DNA of 64,000 bases from Aplectana chamaeleonis (GCA_029168955.1 JAPDOI010000898.1:62001-126000); one strand, 5' to 3'; shown: positions 33,566-43,506, counted from the first letter of the stretch. Made by a program: numbers and translations. Notes: generated from the letters alone by a model not told the origin.

Positions 33566-33713
33566 TATCGTCAGTCACTGAATGAGGGATCGCCGCAACG
33601 CTGCTTGGCGGGAAAAATTGCGCGATCAATAGCCACTCTTCCTTCGTTTTCCCGCGCGCAATTTTTCCCGCCAAGCAGCGTCGCGGCGATCTCTCATCGA
33701 GTGATGGACGATA
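33566..33713. mobile_element. 148-bp palindromic element, copy 3
   Basis: Starts TATCGTCAGTCACTGAATGA and ends GAGTGATGGACGATA. It is 148 bp, with arms near identical to the other copies. It is separated by only 26 bp from copy 4. Confidence 0.8.
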
Positions 33714-33739
33714 CTTCAGAGAAATACGCTAGGTTGTAG

Positions 33740-33889
33740 TATCGTCCATCACTGGATGAGGGATCGCCGCGACGCTGCTTGGCGGGAAAAAAATTGCCCG
33801 CGGGAGAACGCAGGGAGAGTGGCTATTGATCGCGCAATTTTTCCCGCCAAGCAGCGTCGCGGCGATCCCTCATCCAGAGATGGACGATA
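33740..33889. mobile_element. palindromic element, copy 4 (150 bp)
   Basis: Starts TATCGTCCATCACTGGATGA and ends GAGATGGACGATA. The central spacer is inverted relative to copies 1, 3 and 5 (AGAGTGGCTATTGATCGCG instead of the CAATAGCCACTCT order). Confidence 0.8.
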
Positions 33890-34681
33890 GCTAAAAAGAA
33901 GACTGTTTCAATGGGACTGTCCGCCCACGCGTTCGGCGTACGTGTCGAGCGGCGGTCGCGAAAGCCTTTTTCAGATGAGCTTTCCTACGACTGCAAACAG
34001 CTCACTGAGATGTTTTACACTATTTGTGTAAGGCCGGAATCAAGCTTCACACGACGCGCGACAGCGACAGTGCATATCAGGCATATCGAATTTCGGTCGA
34101 TGTTGATGGCAAACATGGCGTCGCGTCGCTCCGCACTGGAATTATGATCCCGGCCTAATATTCCTGCTAATTGAAACACAAGTATAGGAAATGTCTTGGG
34201 GACGGCTGATCAACACGCACGCCGACCGCATGGACGGACCGTCTCATTAGGGCAATCTTTACCATATTCATATAGTAACCTACGATAATCGACTTGAGTA
34301 TCGATAAAACATCATAATCGTGTCCAGTGCGTCAAAAAACCCTCGTAGACGATGCTTGAGTTTAAAACATTTGGCTTTGATAGCTCCATACTGACTTTGA
34401 CTTATTCTGACTTCGAAAGAGCCGTGTCGGTGTCGATGATAGCACTTATACCCAGCTTGGCACTGACTAGTGGATTAACCCACAAACCCGTTTTTCCTCT
34501 CGGAAGGCTTATGAATCCGTTTTTTCGACGCTGCTCTGCTTCTGATGGCTACCACTAATGATTCCCTTTGCAAACTCAAGATCGAGGGTTATCTTGAACA
34601 GTGCCATCAACTCGCGGTTGGGTTAGGGTACTATGCTTAAATGATTTTTTCCACATTGGCGTTACTGTCCTGTCACTGACA

Positions 34682-34829
34682 TATCGTCCATCACTGGATG
34701 AGGGGTCGCCGCGACGCTGCTTGGCGGGAAAAATTGCTTGATCAATAGCCACTCCCCGTTCGTTTTCCCGCGCGCAATTTTTCCCGCCAAGCAGCGTCGC
34801 GGCGATCCCTCGTCCAGTGATGAATGATA
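34682..34829. mobile_element. 148-bp palindromic element, copy 5
   Basis: Starts TATCGTCCATCACTGGATGA and ends CAGTGATGAATGATA; 148 bp. ORF sequence across it is repeat-derived. Confidence 0.8.
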
Positions 34830-34836
34830 GATAAGC

Positions 34837-35004
34837 TAAACTCTGGTACCGCCGTAGTGACCTGTTGATTTCGATCAATATCAGCAGCGGAGCGGTGGGC
34901 CTCGGTGAAATATAACTAGTGATAAGGAGGTTCCGACGAAAAAGCCACCGCTCCGCGCTGTGATAATCGAAATCAACCGGTCACTACGGCGGTACCAGAG
35001 TTTA
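34837..35004. mobile_element. 168-bp fold-back element
   Basis: Left TAAACTCTGGTACCGCCGTA and right TACGGCGGTACCAGAGTTTA are exact inverses, and the pairing continues inward through GTGACC-GTTGATTTCGAT. It starts 7 bp after the 148-bp palindrome copy 5. Non-coding. Confidence 0.85.
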
Positions 35005-36360
35005 CTCATTGTGAGCTACACATCCGTACCTATTCACCCACATGTATAGCAGATGTGTTTTGGTTTTATGTTTCCTGGCTCTTTAACGATTATGCATTTC
35101 TACTTTCTAGCATAAAAATAACATCAAGCTTTTTTCGAAATTTATTAAGCCTTTAGTTTTTAGCCACAATCACTGATGATATGGCATCTTCCATACCCTC
35201 AATCCTACTACATATAGAGGAATGTGAGAAACTGTCGCTTCCGTAGTAACCAATCAGAAGTCGGACAATAATTAGTATCAGGGTTGACATATCGTAGTTC
35301 ATTTATGGATAAGTGGACGTTGGTCTGTGACTGCCTCTTGCCCTGTTCCAGCAGCTGCTCTATTTTCAGCAACATTCTCGTTGATACGGTTGAGGTGGCG
35401 GCAGGGCTCGTTTTCCAATTGGAGCCCGCAGCTATTTACTAACTCAGACAATAGCAGGCCCCAGGCGCAACCGGCTCCGCTTCTTCCCGCCCACTGCAAC
35501 CGAAACGCAGAGCAGGTGATATTCGAACTTGCGGCGCGTTCCGGTTGTAATTGCAACGTGCAGTGCGTTCAGGTTGCTCTCCGGGCCACATGCGTTGACT
35601 GACACGCGCATTTCGAAATTGGATGAATCAATTGAAACAAGGAAGAGCATCTGGGCTTCCTGCGATTTTTGAGTGGGATTCTAACTTTCTCGTGTGGGGC
35701 TTGTAATTGATTTCCTCTGCTTCAATTGTGCTCAATATTCGACCACCCTAGAATTCACTATATTCTTCATATTTGTGCTATATTAGGACAGTATTCAAAA
35801 AATAAAACGTTAACATGACTTTCCGAACGCATTTTGCAAATATTCATGGAGGGAATATTTCGGATTTATTCAACAATTAGGAAAAAATGAGAAAAACGAA
35901 TCGCTCGGATATTCAAATTTAATCATCCACTCCGAAAAATTAAAAAGTCCAAAATCGGAAAAGCAATTGTTTCGGAAGGGTTAATTGGATTCAATACGCA
36001 TTTTGAGTATTCCAAAATACGACATTCAGCTTATCATCTTCTTACAAGTGAAATTTATTGCCATTCATCGCGTGCAGATGCTGCCGTACGCTGCGTCTCC
36101 TTCTTAACACACTTTCTCGCTGACTCTACCCTCGCTCCGCACAAGCGCGCGAGGGGACAGAATACAATTGGCTTGGTACCAGATGATACCTATCCGGTCG
36201 CTCTAATTTAGACAACGATTTGCCAAGGAAATCCAGTAGAGAGGGGTAATTTGGTGAATGTGTGGAAATCGTTGGATTCTTCCTTGAAAAATCGATTAGC
36301 TAAAATGGGTGCGATATGCGATCAGCGAAGCGTCTGAGCCAGGGATGAGCGGAGTTCCAC
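35005..36360. other. no recognised feature
   Basis: ORFs of up to 91 codons (35299-35602, both strands) overlap each other in a GC-richer patch without motifs or splice support. Nothing else was recognised. Confidence 0.35.
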
Positions 36361-36625
36361 GTTTTGCGTTCCAAAACCCGCAGTTTCGCGCAATTTCGGC
36401 ATTACGCGTTCCGCATTCCGAAAACCGCAGAAAACGCCGCGGAATGCGAAAATATTGGGTCATCTAGGACGTAAGAAAACACTAGATGATTTCTGAATTT
36501 TTGTGCGTTTCGCGTTCCGAAAACCGCATTTCCGCGCATTTTCAGGCGTTTCGCGCCCGATTTCCGAAACCCAAGAGAAATTTTTTTGTTCCGAAACCCG
36601 AAATTCAGCTTCCGAAATTTCATAT
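36361..36625. repeat. degenerate short tandem repeat (CCGAAAACCGCA type)
   Basis: CGTTCCAAAACCCGCAGTTT, CGCGTTCCGCATTCCGAAAA, CGCGTTCCGAAAACCGCATT, CGATTTCCGAAACCCAAG and GTTCCGAAACCCGAAATTC repeat at irregular spacing. A short inverted block, GTCATCTAGGACGT...ACACTAGATGAT, interrupts it. This is a decayed minisatellite, not coding. Confidence 0.6.
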
Positions 36626-36689
36626 TTTTATTCTGCTCATCAATGGTCTGAACCACTTCGAGGTATCAATTTTGCAACTGTATTGCTTA

Positions 36690-36920
36690 AAGCGGTTTAT
36701 AGTAAGCGCCCGGGGCGCAACCATCTGCGCTGCATGATATACTGTGATGTCATCAGACGACAGTTGCGCTCAGGGCGCTGCGTGAATCAATCTCGTCGGT
36801 AGCACCCGGAGCGCAACGTATGCGGCCTGGATCGCAACATATGTGGCCCAGAAATTGCCAAATTTGTCACCCTGAGCGCAACATGGAAGCGGCTCCGGGT
36901 GCATTCGGGGTGGTTCCAGG
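36690..36920. repeat. CCCGGGGCGCAACC-type repeats
   Basis: GCGCCCGGGGCGCAACCATC, AGCACCCGGAGCGCAACGTA and CACCCTGAGCGCAACATG recur about every 70-110 bp. No coding support. Confidence 0.45.
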
Positions 36921-37349
36921 GCCTGCTATTGCCTGAGAATGATGCAAAGGGGCCAGCAAAGCCGAAATATGGACCGGCGCAGGCGGAAGCCAGCGGCAGA
37001 GGTCGGCGTTAATCAGGAAGTTGCCACTGGAAATAAATAGTCAAATGCTGATTATTGCCTAAAGCTAGAGTGCGAGGTGGTTTGATAACAGTAATTCTAT
37101 AAAGCTCGGCAAATAAAGACGAGCGCTCACATTGTCCATCAGAGTGGGTTTGCAAGAAACGAGCATTGAAAACATTCGTCACAAATACGCAACACAGCCT
37201 ATAGTGTTCGGTTCAATCCGTCTAATTCGATCTAATTCTTCTCAGAAAAAGCCGATGGGGAGTGTTGCTTCCGGTAATCAGCGCCTCCGCTGGCGTCCAC
37301 AGCGGCCAAAAATATTGCCAACGGACGAAACTCAACTCAAAAAATAAAC

Positions 37350-38261
37350 TTGAAGGCAGAGTCAACGATAAAAATCGTTTCCCAGTATTCACTAGAAATA
37401 GAAGGCTTGGGTCCTTTAGAAATAGAAGGCTTGGGTCCTGGTTGACACACTAGTGAAGAAAGAACCACGATAAAAAAACAGTGGAAAAGCTCAAATGGTG
37501 ATCCCCTCCCAATCTGAAGGTTCCGATGATTGATGAGCTGGCGCAGCATGCGGATCACGTGGCAGATTCGATATCGTTGAACCGTTTTGTGGTGTTTTTG
37601 GGTGAATCCTTTCTGCTTCTTCTGTTTTCAGCACTTTTATCGACATGAGCATCAGAAATATAATGATTTTGAGTAATTGCTGATATTGTATCACATATTA
37701 GGTGGTCCAATAACGAATGGTGTTTTTTTTCGATTCCACAAGTGTCATTTGTGTTCGATTATATGAATTTAGCAACCATACTCACACAAAATTGTCTATG
37801 TAGAGCACTGGGCACAAACACTTATTTCACAAAATCCTATATAGGTATATCAAATTCTTCGTTCATGCAACAAGTTTTCATCAAAAAAAATTTTTAAATG
37901 GTTAAAGAGGAAATCAGTGAGAAGGAGATAAAGAAGCGAGGAAGGCTAAAAACAGCCATCAATATGCTAAGAAAGAGCGACATATCAAAAAATTGCAAAA
38001 TTTCAAGTTGAGCGCATGCGCTCCAATACTAAACTCATCCGCACGCGCGCTCTAATCCCAACCACGAAACGAACGAAACTCGTCCACTGAAAACTCGACC
38101 GCGATCGGAATTGGCTAGCCTGAGCGGATCTCGGAGCCGATTAGAGCTCTTTCAGGCTCATTTTACCGTTCTTGTCGACCCTATCGTTTTAATGAGACCC
38201 CGGATTTTTGATTTCCGGAGAGAAAACAAAAGCGAAATTTATCGCTGACACTGCCTTTAAG
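37350..38261. mobile_element. long member of the TTAAAGGCA-end superfamily
   Basis: Left end TTGAAGGCAGAGTCAACGAT and right end ATCGCTGACACTGCCTTTAA are approximate inverses about 910 bp apart. The interior includes an AGAAATAGAAGGCTTGGGTC direct duplication (about 37395-37440) and group B-like phrases near the right side. It may be a composite of two elements. The Penelope-like element is inserted just beyond its right end. Confidence 0.5.
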
Positions 38262-38264
38262 GTT

Positions 38265-38276
38265 ATTCATATAATA
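38265..38276. repeat. 12-bp target-site duplication, left
   Basis: ATTCATATAATA here is repeated exactly at 40621-40632, immediately after the last base shared by the Penelope-like inverted arms. It marks the insertion boundaries. Confidence 0.7.
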
Positions 38277-38370
38277 AGTATAGCATTATTCCTGAGCTTC
38301 ATATCAAGATGATGTATAGTAATAATTTGAAGCTCTGATATATTTGTGGTGACAGATGAATATCAACCAC

Positions 38371-38417
38371 TTTATCCGCGACGTTTCGGGTCATAGACCC
38401 ATCATCTGGCGGCTAAA
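38371..38417 (-). ncRNA. hammerhead-ribozyme-like motif, left arm
   Basis: Minus-strand reading: stem I 5' strand TTTAGCCGC, core CAGATGA, stem II GGGTC-TAT-GACCC, then GAAA, ACGT and C, then stem I 3' strand GCGGATAAA. Stem I pairs 8 of 9 positions, and stem II is a perfect 5-bp helix after one extra T. The core differs from the hammerhead consensus CUGANGA at the second base. Penelope-like elements are known to carry hammerhead motifs in their terminal regions (established knowledge). Confidence 0.55.
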
Positions 38418-38569
38418 TTGCGACTATTTGGCCGTAGAACATATATTAAACATCATCGCAGATGTGACCTACCGCTGCGCGGTGGAGGGGTGGATGGGAG
38501 GGTGGTCTTCTTGAAACGACCTGCTCAACCACAGCACAAACGACAAATGGTGGGGACCGTCAAATGTCG

Positions 38570-38958
38570 CTAATCAGTGAGGTCAGATCGGAGTGTTAGC
38601 ATCTTCATCGCATCCTTCATTTCTTTCCGGTTGTTCATCGGCGGGGAATGCAACCGTATCTCCAAAGCTTCCCTTATCTTCCTTTCGGCCGTATCAGTAA
38701 TGTTTTTATACAGTATAATCGCTCTCATTTCTGGCGCGGCTTCATATGCACGCCGTGATGTTCGATGCCTGGAGAATGCATTGTTGGGATACGACGACGG
38801 CGATCTCAGAGCACGCATATGCTCATCCAGCCTCTTTTGGAGAGGACTACCGGTTTCGCCGATTTTAAAGTCTCCACATCCCAGGCAGGTGACCTTGTAG
38901 ACTACATGACGTGCTTGGCATATTTGTAGATCTGCAGTACAATATCTGCAACCGGTAC
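38570..38958 (-). pseudogene. 5'-truncated GIY-YIG fragment of the Penelope-like element
   Basis: The minus-strand frame begins within the Cys-rich linker and continues through VYKVTCLGCGDF, an IGETG motif, a DEH-like region and a C-terminus ending RSDLTD (stop near 38570). Relative to the + copy it keeps GGA where that copy has TGA, and it lacks the 2-nt deletion. However, it reads Lys where the YIG tyrosine should be. There is no RT upstream, so the copy is dead by truncation. Confidence 0.65.
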
Positions 38959-39047
38959 GATATCGATCTTGCGGAGGACCAGCCGACGGAGTGATCTAGT
39001 TCTTTAATCATCTTCTGTCTCCCTTGTTGAAGTTTGTTCCATCGCAT

Positions 39048-40058
39048 ATGGTCAACACGGATCAATTCCTCCAAGGATTGCGAAGCTGTGAACTGTCAGG
39101 AGATGATTTGCAGTATAAGAGCTTTGATGTCACCGCGCTCTACACTAATGTAGATACAGGCGCAGCCGTCACTGCATGTCTCGATTCGTTGAGCTTACAT
39201 CAGGAAGAGATCCAGCTGTGCAATCTTCAGTACGATGACATCAAGACGCTGCTAAATGAAGTGGTGGATTTCAACTTCTTCCGCTTTTGTAACGTTATCT
39301 ACCGACAGAGGCGCGGCCTAGCGATGGGAAACAGGCTAGCACCATTGCTGGCAATACTGTTCATGGACAGCTTTGAAAGGAGTTGTTTGACTTCAGATGA
39401 TCTCTTTTATGGCCGCTATATCGACGACATAATGGTTATCACGCAGTCATCAAGCGGGCTTCTGGAAGTTTTCAATCGTTTGAACTCCCGATATGGATCT
39501 ATAAATCTGACAGTCGAAGCTGCGGGAGATGACAACTACCTGCCATTCTTAAACACAAAAGTCCGAAAAGCAGAAGGTGTGGTTCACACGAAGTGGTATA
39601 AGAAACCCGCGTCGAAGAATATCCTCCTCCACTCGCGCAGTTGCCACCCGGCCTATATGAAGAGGAGTGTTGTCAAGAGTTTACTCAGCACAGGAAGGAA
39701 GCTAACGTCAGATGATCAGGGAGACATAGAAAGCCAGTTGGCGGAAATATTACATCAAAACGGCTACATCGAGAACGACTTCTTTACCTGGCGTCCGTAT
39801 CAATCTACATCTGGAACTGCTCTTGTTCTTCCTTTTGTGAAGGAGAGTTTCGCCAAGGACGTGAACAGAGCAATACAACTATCAGCTCTTCCTGTCCGAC
39901 TTGTGTTCCGTCCACCCGCCACACTACGAGACCTTCTAACTTCATCCAGACTTTACGAAGACCGCTGTGGGTGTACCGGTTGCAGATATTGTACTGCATA
40001 TCTACAAATATGCCAAGCACGTCATGTAGTCTACAAGGTCACCTGCCTGGGATGTTGA
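39048..40058 (+). CDS. Penelope-like reverse transcriptase (5' truncated, stop before YIG)
   Basis: The frame is open from about 39024 (a TTG). The first ATG is at 39048, but the true protein would start further upstream, so this is an N-terminally truncated ORF of about 337-344 codons. RT motifs, numbered from 39024: SFDVTALYTNV (motif A region, residues 33-43), RGLAMGNRLAPLLA (motif B, about 98-111) and YGRYIDDIMVI (catalytic YxDD region, about 128-138). A Cys-rich linker CGCTGCRYC (about 318-326) and VYKVTCLGC (GIY half) end the frame. A TGA at 40056-40058 then interrupts a continuing FYIGETGRPLQKRLDEH segment, the YIG half of the GIY-YIG endonuclease. The layout RT + Cys linker + GIY-YIG is diagnostic of Penelope-like elements. 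The intact catalytic residues indicate a young copy. Confidence 0.88.
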   Translation: MVNTDQFLQGLRSCELSGDDLQYKSFDVTALYTNVDTGAAVTACLDSLSLHQEEIQLCNLQYDDIKTLLNEVVDFNFFRFCNVIYRQRRGLAMGNRLAPLLAILFMDSFERSCLTSDDLFYGRYIDDIMVITQSSSGLLEVFNRLNSRYGSINLTVEAAGDDNYLPFLNTKVRKAEGVVHTKWYKKPASKNILLHSRSCHPAYMKRSVVKSLLSTGRKLTSDDQGDIESQLAEILHQNGYIENDFFTWRPYQSTSGTALVLPFVKESFAKDVNRAIQLSALPVRLVFRPPATLRDLLTSSRLYEDRCGCTGCRYCTAYLQICQARHVVYKVTCLGC

Positions 40059-40360
40059 GATTTTTACATCGGCGAAACCGGTAGGCCTCTCCAAAAGAGG
40101 CTGGATGAGCATATGCGTGCTCTGAGATCGCCGTCGTCGTATCTCAATAATGCATTCTCCAAGCATCGAACATCACGGCATGCATATGAAGCCGCGCCAG
40201 AAATGAGAGCGAGTATACTGTATAAACATTACTGATACGGCCGAAAGGAAGATAAGGGAAGCTTTGGAGATACGGTTGCATTCCCCGCCGATGAACAACC
40301 GGGAAGAAATGAAGGATGCTATGAAGATGCTAACACTCCGATCTGACCTCACTGATTAGC
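40059..40360 (+). pseudogene. GIY-YIG endonuclease remainder, out of frame
   Basis: Directly after the TGA the same frame reads DFYIGETGRP and LQKRLDEHMRAL, then continues to about 40236. There a TATAAACATT sequence, two bases shorter than the inverted copy's TATAAAAACATT, shifts the frame. The remaining C-terminus (REALEI.., MNNREEMKDAMKM.., RSDLTD) resumes in another frame and ends near 40360. So the + copy has one nonsense and one frameshift lesion in this domain. Confidence 0.7.
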
Positions 40361-40511
40361 GACATTTGACGGTCCCCACCATTTGTCGTTTGTGCTGTGG
40401 TTGAGCTGGTCGTTTCAAGAAGACCACCCTCCCATCCACCCCTCCACCGCGCAGCGGTAGGTCACATCTGCGATGATGTTTAATATATGCTCTACGGCCA
40501 AATAATCGCAA

Positions 40512-40558
40512 TTTAGCCGCCAGATGATGAGTCTATGACCCGAAACGTCGCGGATAAA
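40512..40558 (+). ncRNA. hammerhead-ribozyme-like motif, right arm
   Basis: TTTAGCCGC (40512-40520) pairs with GCGGATAAA (40550-40558) at 8 of 9 positions. Between them lie CAGATGA (40521-40527), stem II (imperfect here, GAGTC against GACCC, loop TAT), GAAA (40542-40545) and ACGTC (to 40549). The predicted cleavage would follow C40549. Stem III would be only the self-complementary ACGT, which favours dimeric folding. The substitution of the second core base (U to A) may weaken activity. Confidence 0.55.
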
Positions 40559-40620
40559 GTGGTTGATATTCATCTGTCACCACAAATATATCAGAGCTTC
40601 AAATTATTACTATACATCAT

Positions 40621-40632
40621 ATTCATATAATA
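40621..40632. repeat. 12-bp target-site duplication, right
   Basis: ATTCATATAATA, identical to 38265-38276. Confidence 0.7.
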
Positions 40633-41243
40633 GTTTCTCGTGGACCTAGCCTCTCCTTGATCCGCAATATATCTTCCAGTACTTGCTTTAAACATTAACC
40701 CTGTAGCAGCCGTTTTGGCAATAGAACATTACAAAAGCCTTCTTTTCGGTGAGTTTAACGAAAAAGAAACCTTTGTTGCACGATTCTAAGAGTAAAACAA
40801 CTGTAATTCAGCGCGTTGCCATAGGAGAAAACGAGTTGCATGCTAGTGCATTCAGTCTGGAATTTTAGGGATAGCCTGTAATTCAGCTGCATATTCTCTC
40901 ACGCTCCCATGAACTCAAAGTCGGCGCGGCGTGAAATTCCCGGCGCACAAGTGCTGCATCATAGCAGAGCACGTGAATGACTATTTCAGAACTGCACTTT
41001 CTATATGGATATATGTACATGTTCCTAAACATCTGAAATTGTTATCGACTGTCTAAAGGGGAGAAGCTGACAGTACAAATAATGTGGAAGATGTTATCAC
41101 AACAGGTACGACTGAAAGCAATTCACAAGCTAAAAAAACGTTGACAGCTTCATGTCATGAATCGAAGGTTCTGACCTTTGATACAGGAAACCGACCACAG
41201 CAGCGTATGCACAGGTGTAATGAGATGTGGCCAAAATTGCCAA
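40633..41243. other. no recognised feature
   Basis: ATGTTATCACAACAGGTA at about 41091 resembles ATGTTATCACAAGGTAT at 43183 beyond the Tc1-derived element. That suggests the flanks of that element, or a longer inverted/direct duplication, extend outside its ends. No gene. Confidence 0.35.
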
Positions 41244-41529
41244 TACAGTGCGTTGCAAAATTATACGACATACCCCAATTTCCGCGGTTCCAAACTTCAG
41301 TTAGTTAGGGGGCCAAACGGTGAACGCCAATCGATGGAGCACCCTTGAAAACCCATGGGTACGAATCTTCATGAAATTAGAGCCACTGGCAGGAAACTGG
41401 CAACGGAGATTGTCAAAAATGGCCGTTGCAAAATTATACGACATAGCTGACGTTCTCGCAGAAAGTTCAATTCTACACCATCTGTATAAGTTCGTTCATA
41501 GTAAGAAGCACTAGAAACAACGAGTTATT

Positions 41530-42007
41530 AGTCTTCAGAATCGCCTTGGCGTTGAACCACTTCGAAAACTTTGTTTGGTATGTTTCAACCCAGCTTTTTG
41601 TGAACGCCCCTTTCAATCTGCGCCCATTCGCTTATAATGGCTAGTTTCAGCGGAGCCACACGCTCGTATTGTCTGCTCTGGATGTAGATTCGACGCGCAA
41701 GAATACGTCACACGTTTTCCACAGAGTTTAGGTCCTTCAAACAGGCCGGTCAATCTAGAAAATTGGCAGGATCGGCCTGAAACCAAGCCTGCCTTGTCCT
41801 ACGGAAAAGAAGTGAAGGCGGAAACGGACTAGAAAGAATGGGGAAGGATTTTCCGGCACATTTTGATAATCTGTGGGGTTTATGGGTCATGTCGCCATTA
41901 GCTTGTCCAGCTTGAAACCCCACCTGGATCCGGGTCAATGCTTTATCCTTTCTCCTCCGAAATTCCTCTCCAAGGATATATTCGGGTCCTTTTGTAGATC
42001 TCTCCAA
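41530..42007 (-). pseudogene. Tc1-like transposase C-terminal fragment (left arm)
   Basis: The minus strand reads FLDWPACLKDLNSVENV, then TGA, then RILARRIYIQSRQYERVAPL and KLAIISEWAQIERGVHKKLG, then TGA, then NIPNKVFEVVQRQGDSED. This matches the end of Tc1-family transposases, where DLNPIENVWG.L contains the last Asp/Glu region and a C-terminal helix follows. The first TGA replaces the family's Trp in the ENVW motif. The upstream portion to 42007 is open but diverged. Non-functional. Confidence 0.75.
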
Positions 42008-42499
42008 TGCTTGGAATGCTTAGTCAAAAATAAATAAATGTAATAGAATTGATCAAGCTTGTTCGGATTGCTCTTGCTTTCGACCGATAAAAAAGGATTT
42101 CGAAGGATTCACACAAGGACCCGAATATATCCTTGAGTAGGAATTTCGGAGGGGAAAGAATAATGCATTGACGCGGATCCAGGTAGGGTTTTTGTTAATA
42201 AATGGCAAGGATTGGCCGTGGGTCAAAGTGCGCCGGTGACAACTCGAGAGGCGGAGCGACCACCGAGATCGTACGGGAAATGGCCACCAATGAGAGAACT
42301 GGCAGCGAGCCAACTGAATGGCCATAAAAGGGCCTCCGAGATGGCAAAAGACCTTCAGTCGTCATCTTCCATCGCTCCTCTGGCTTCGGCCATTTTAACT
42401 GTTTTTATTTCTAAATAAACTTTTGTGGCCGCTCTCTGTGCCGCATCCCCAGAAATTCCCAGTTGTCCGAGCATTTTCGCTCACACTGACCGCGAACCA

Positions 42500-42925
42500 G
42501 GGCCAACCCCTGGTACATTTTAAGCTAGACCAGCTTTTTGCGACATGGCCTATGAACTCCTCAGATTTTAAGAAGGTGCCAGAAAATCATTCCCAATTCT
42601 TTATAGTCCGTTTCCGCCTTCACTTCTTGTCAGTAGGACAACGCAGGCTTGGTTTCAGGCCGATCCTGCCGATTCGCTAGAATGGCCGGCCGTTTTCCAG
42701 GACCTAACCCTGTGGAAAACGTATGAGGTATTCTTGCGCGTCGAATCTACATCCAGAACAGACAATACGAGCGTGTGGCTCTAGCCGTTGTAAGCGAATG
42801 GGCGCAGATTGAAAGGGGCGTTCACAAAAAGCTGGGTTGAAAAAATACCAAACAGAGTTTTCGAAGTGGTTCAGCGCTAAGAAATTTCTGAAGACTAATA
42901 ACTCGATGTTTCTAGTGGTTCTTAA
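42500..42925 (+). pseudogene. Tc1-like transposase C-terminal fragment (right arm)
   Basis: The plus strand carries the mirror copy: FKLDQLFATWPMNSSDFKKV from about 42520, then NPVENV, TGA, GILARRIYIQNRQYERVAL and SEWAQIERGVHKKLG, then TGA. The same TGA replaces the ENVW Trp as in the left arm, and a six-base deletion removes two residues after RVAL. Both arms therefore descend from one already-mutated copy. Confidence 0.75.
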
Positions 42926-43218
42926 CATGAACGGACTGATACAGATGGCGTAGAATAGAAATCTCTGCGAGAACGTCAGCTATATCGTATAAATTTGCAA
43001 CGGCCATTTTTGACAATTTCCGTGGGCAGTGGCTCTAATTCCATGAAGATTCGTACCCAGGGGTTTTCGAGGGTGCTGTGTCGATTAGCGTCTACCGTTC
43101 TGCCCCCTATTTGACGCAAAGTTTGGAACCGCGGAAATTGGGGTATGCCCTATAATTTCGCAACGCACTGTAGTCGATAAATGTTATCACAAGGTATCTG
43201 AGTTGAACGCAAAACCCA

Positions 43219-43289
43219 GATGTCAGGCAGGACTCGAACCTGCATTGCACGCTTTCCGGGCGAGAGTGTTACCATCACACTACCGACAC
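43219..43289 (-). tRNA. tRNA-like sequence with non-canonical anticodon loop
   Basis: On the minus strand 71 nt fold as a standard cloverleaf. The acceptor GTGTCGG/CTGACAT has 7 pairs including G-T. The D stem is GTGT/ACAC with loop GATGGTA. The anticodon stem CTCGC/GCGTG has one mismatch, and its loop is CCGGAAA. The variable loop is CAAT, and the T arm is GCAGG-TTCGAGT-CCTGC, perfect. The D arm and TCTCGCC context resemble tRNA-Gly. Position 33 is C instead of U and the anticodon would read GGA, so this is probably a tRNA-derived sequence rather than a working tRNA. It lies in the left arm of an inverted repeat with 43507-43577. Confidence 0.5.
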
Positions 43290-43506
43290 CCCGTTCTGCA
43301 TCCCTCAGCTATTCACACATGAGCTGTGTGGGCACAACAGCAATCACCCGATGACGGGTATGATCTGGTAAGCACAAATCGGCATTAAACCCAGTTAAGC
43401 TGAGGCCTTTTGTAGACAGATGTTTTATGTTTTTGAGTATTTGATGCTTTTTTATGGCATGGTATATGACAGCTCATGTGTGAATAGCTGAGTGATGCAG
43501 AACGGG

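Larger units (their letters stand above)
38277..40620 (+). mobile_element. Penelope-like retroelement with inverted 5' partial copy
   Basis: The + strand copy (RT, then GIY-YIG region, then 3' terminal region to 40620) is preceded by a 5'-truncated copy of its own 3' end on the minus strand (38958 down to 38311). The arms 38311-38958 and 39973-40620 are 648 bp each and nearly identical. Inverted partial copies attached to a longer copy are a known feature of Penelope-like elements. The unit is bounded by a 12-bp duplication (38265-38276 and 40621-40632), so the whole arrangement was inserted in one event, or was fixed before decay. About 34 bp (38277-38310) lie between the left duplication and the inverted arm. 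Confidence 0.85.
41244..43172. mobile_element. Tc1-derived fold-back element
   Basis: It starts TACAGTGCGTTGCAAAATTA and ends with the inverse (ATAATTTCGCAACGCACTGTA); TA at both tips fits Tc1/mariner insertion. Roughly 580 bp at each side are inverted copies of one another, each carrying the same decayed transposase 3' half. Further inverted blocks occur inward (GGATCCGGGTCAATGC / GCATTGACGCGGATCC). The centre (about 42180-42420) is unique. Confidence 0.8.
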
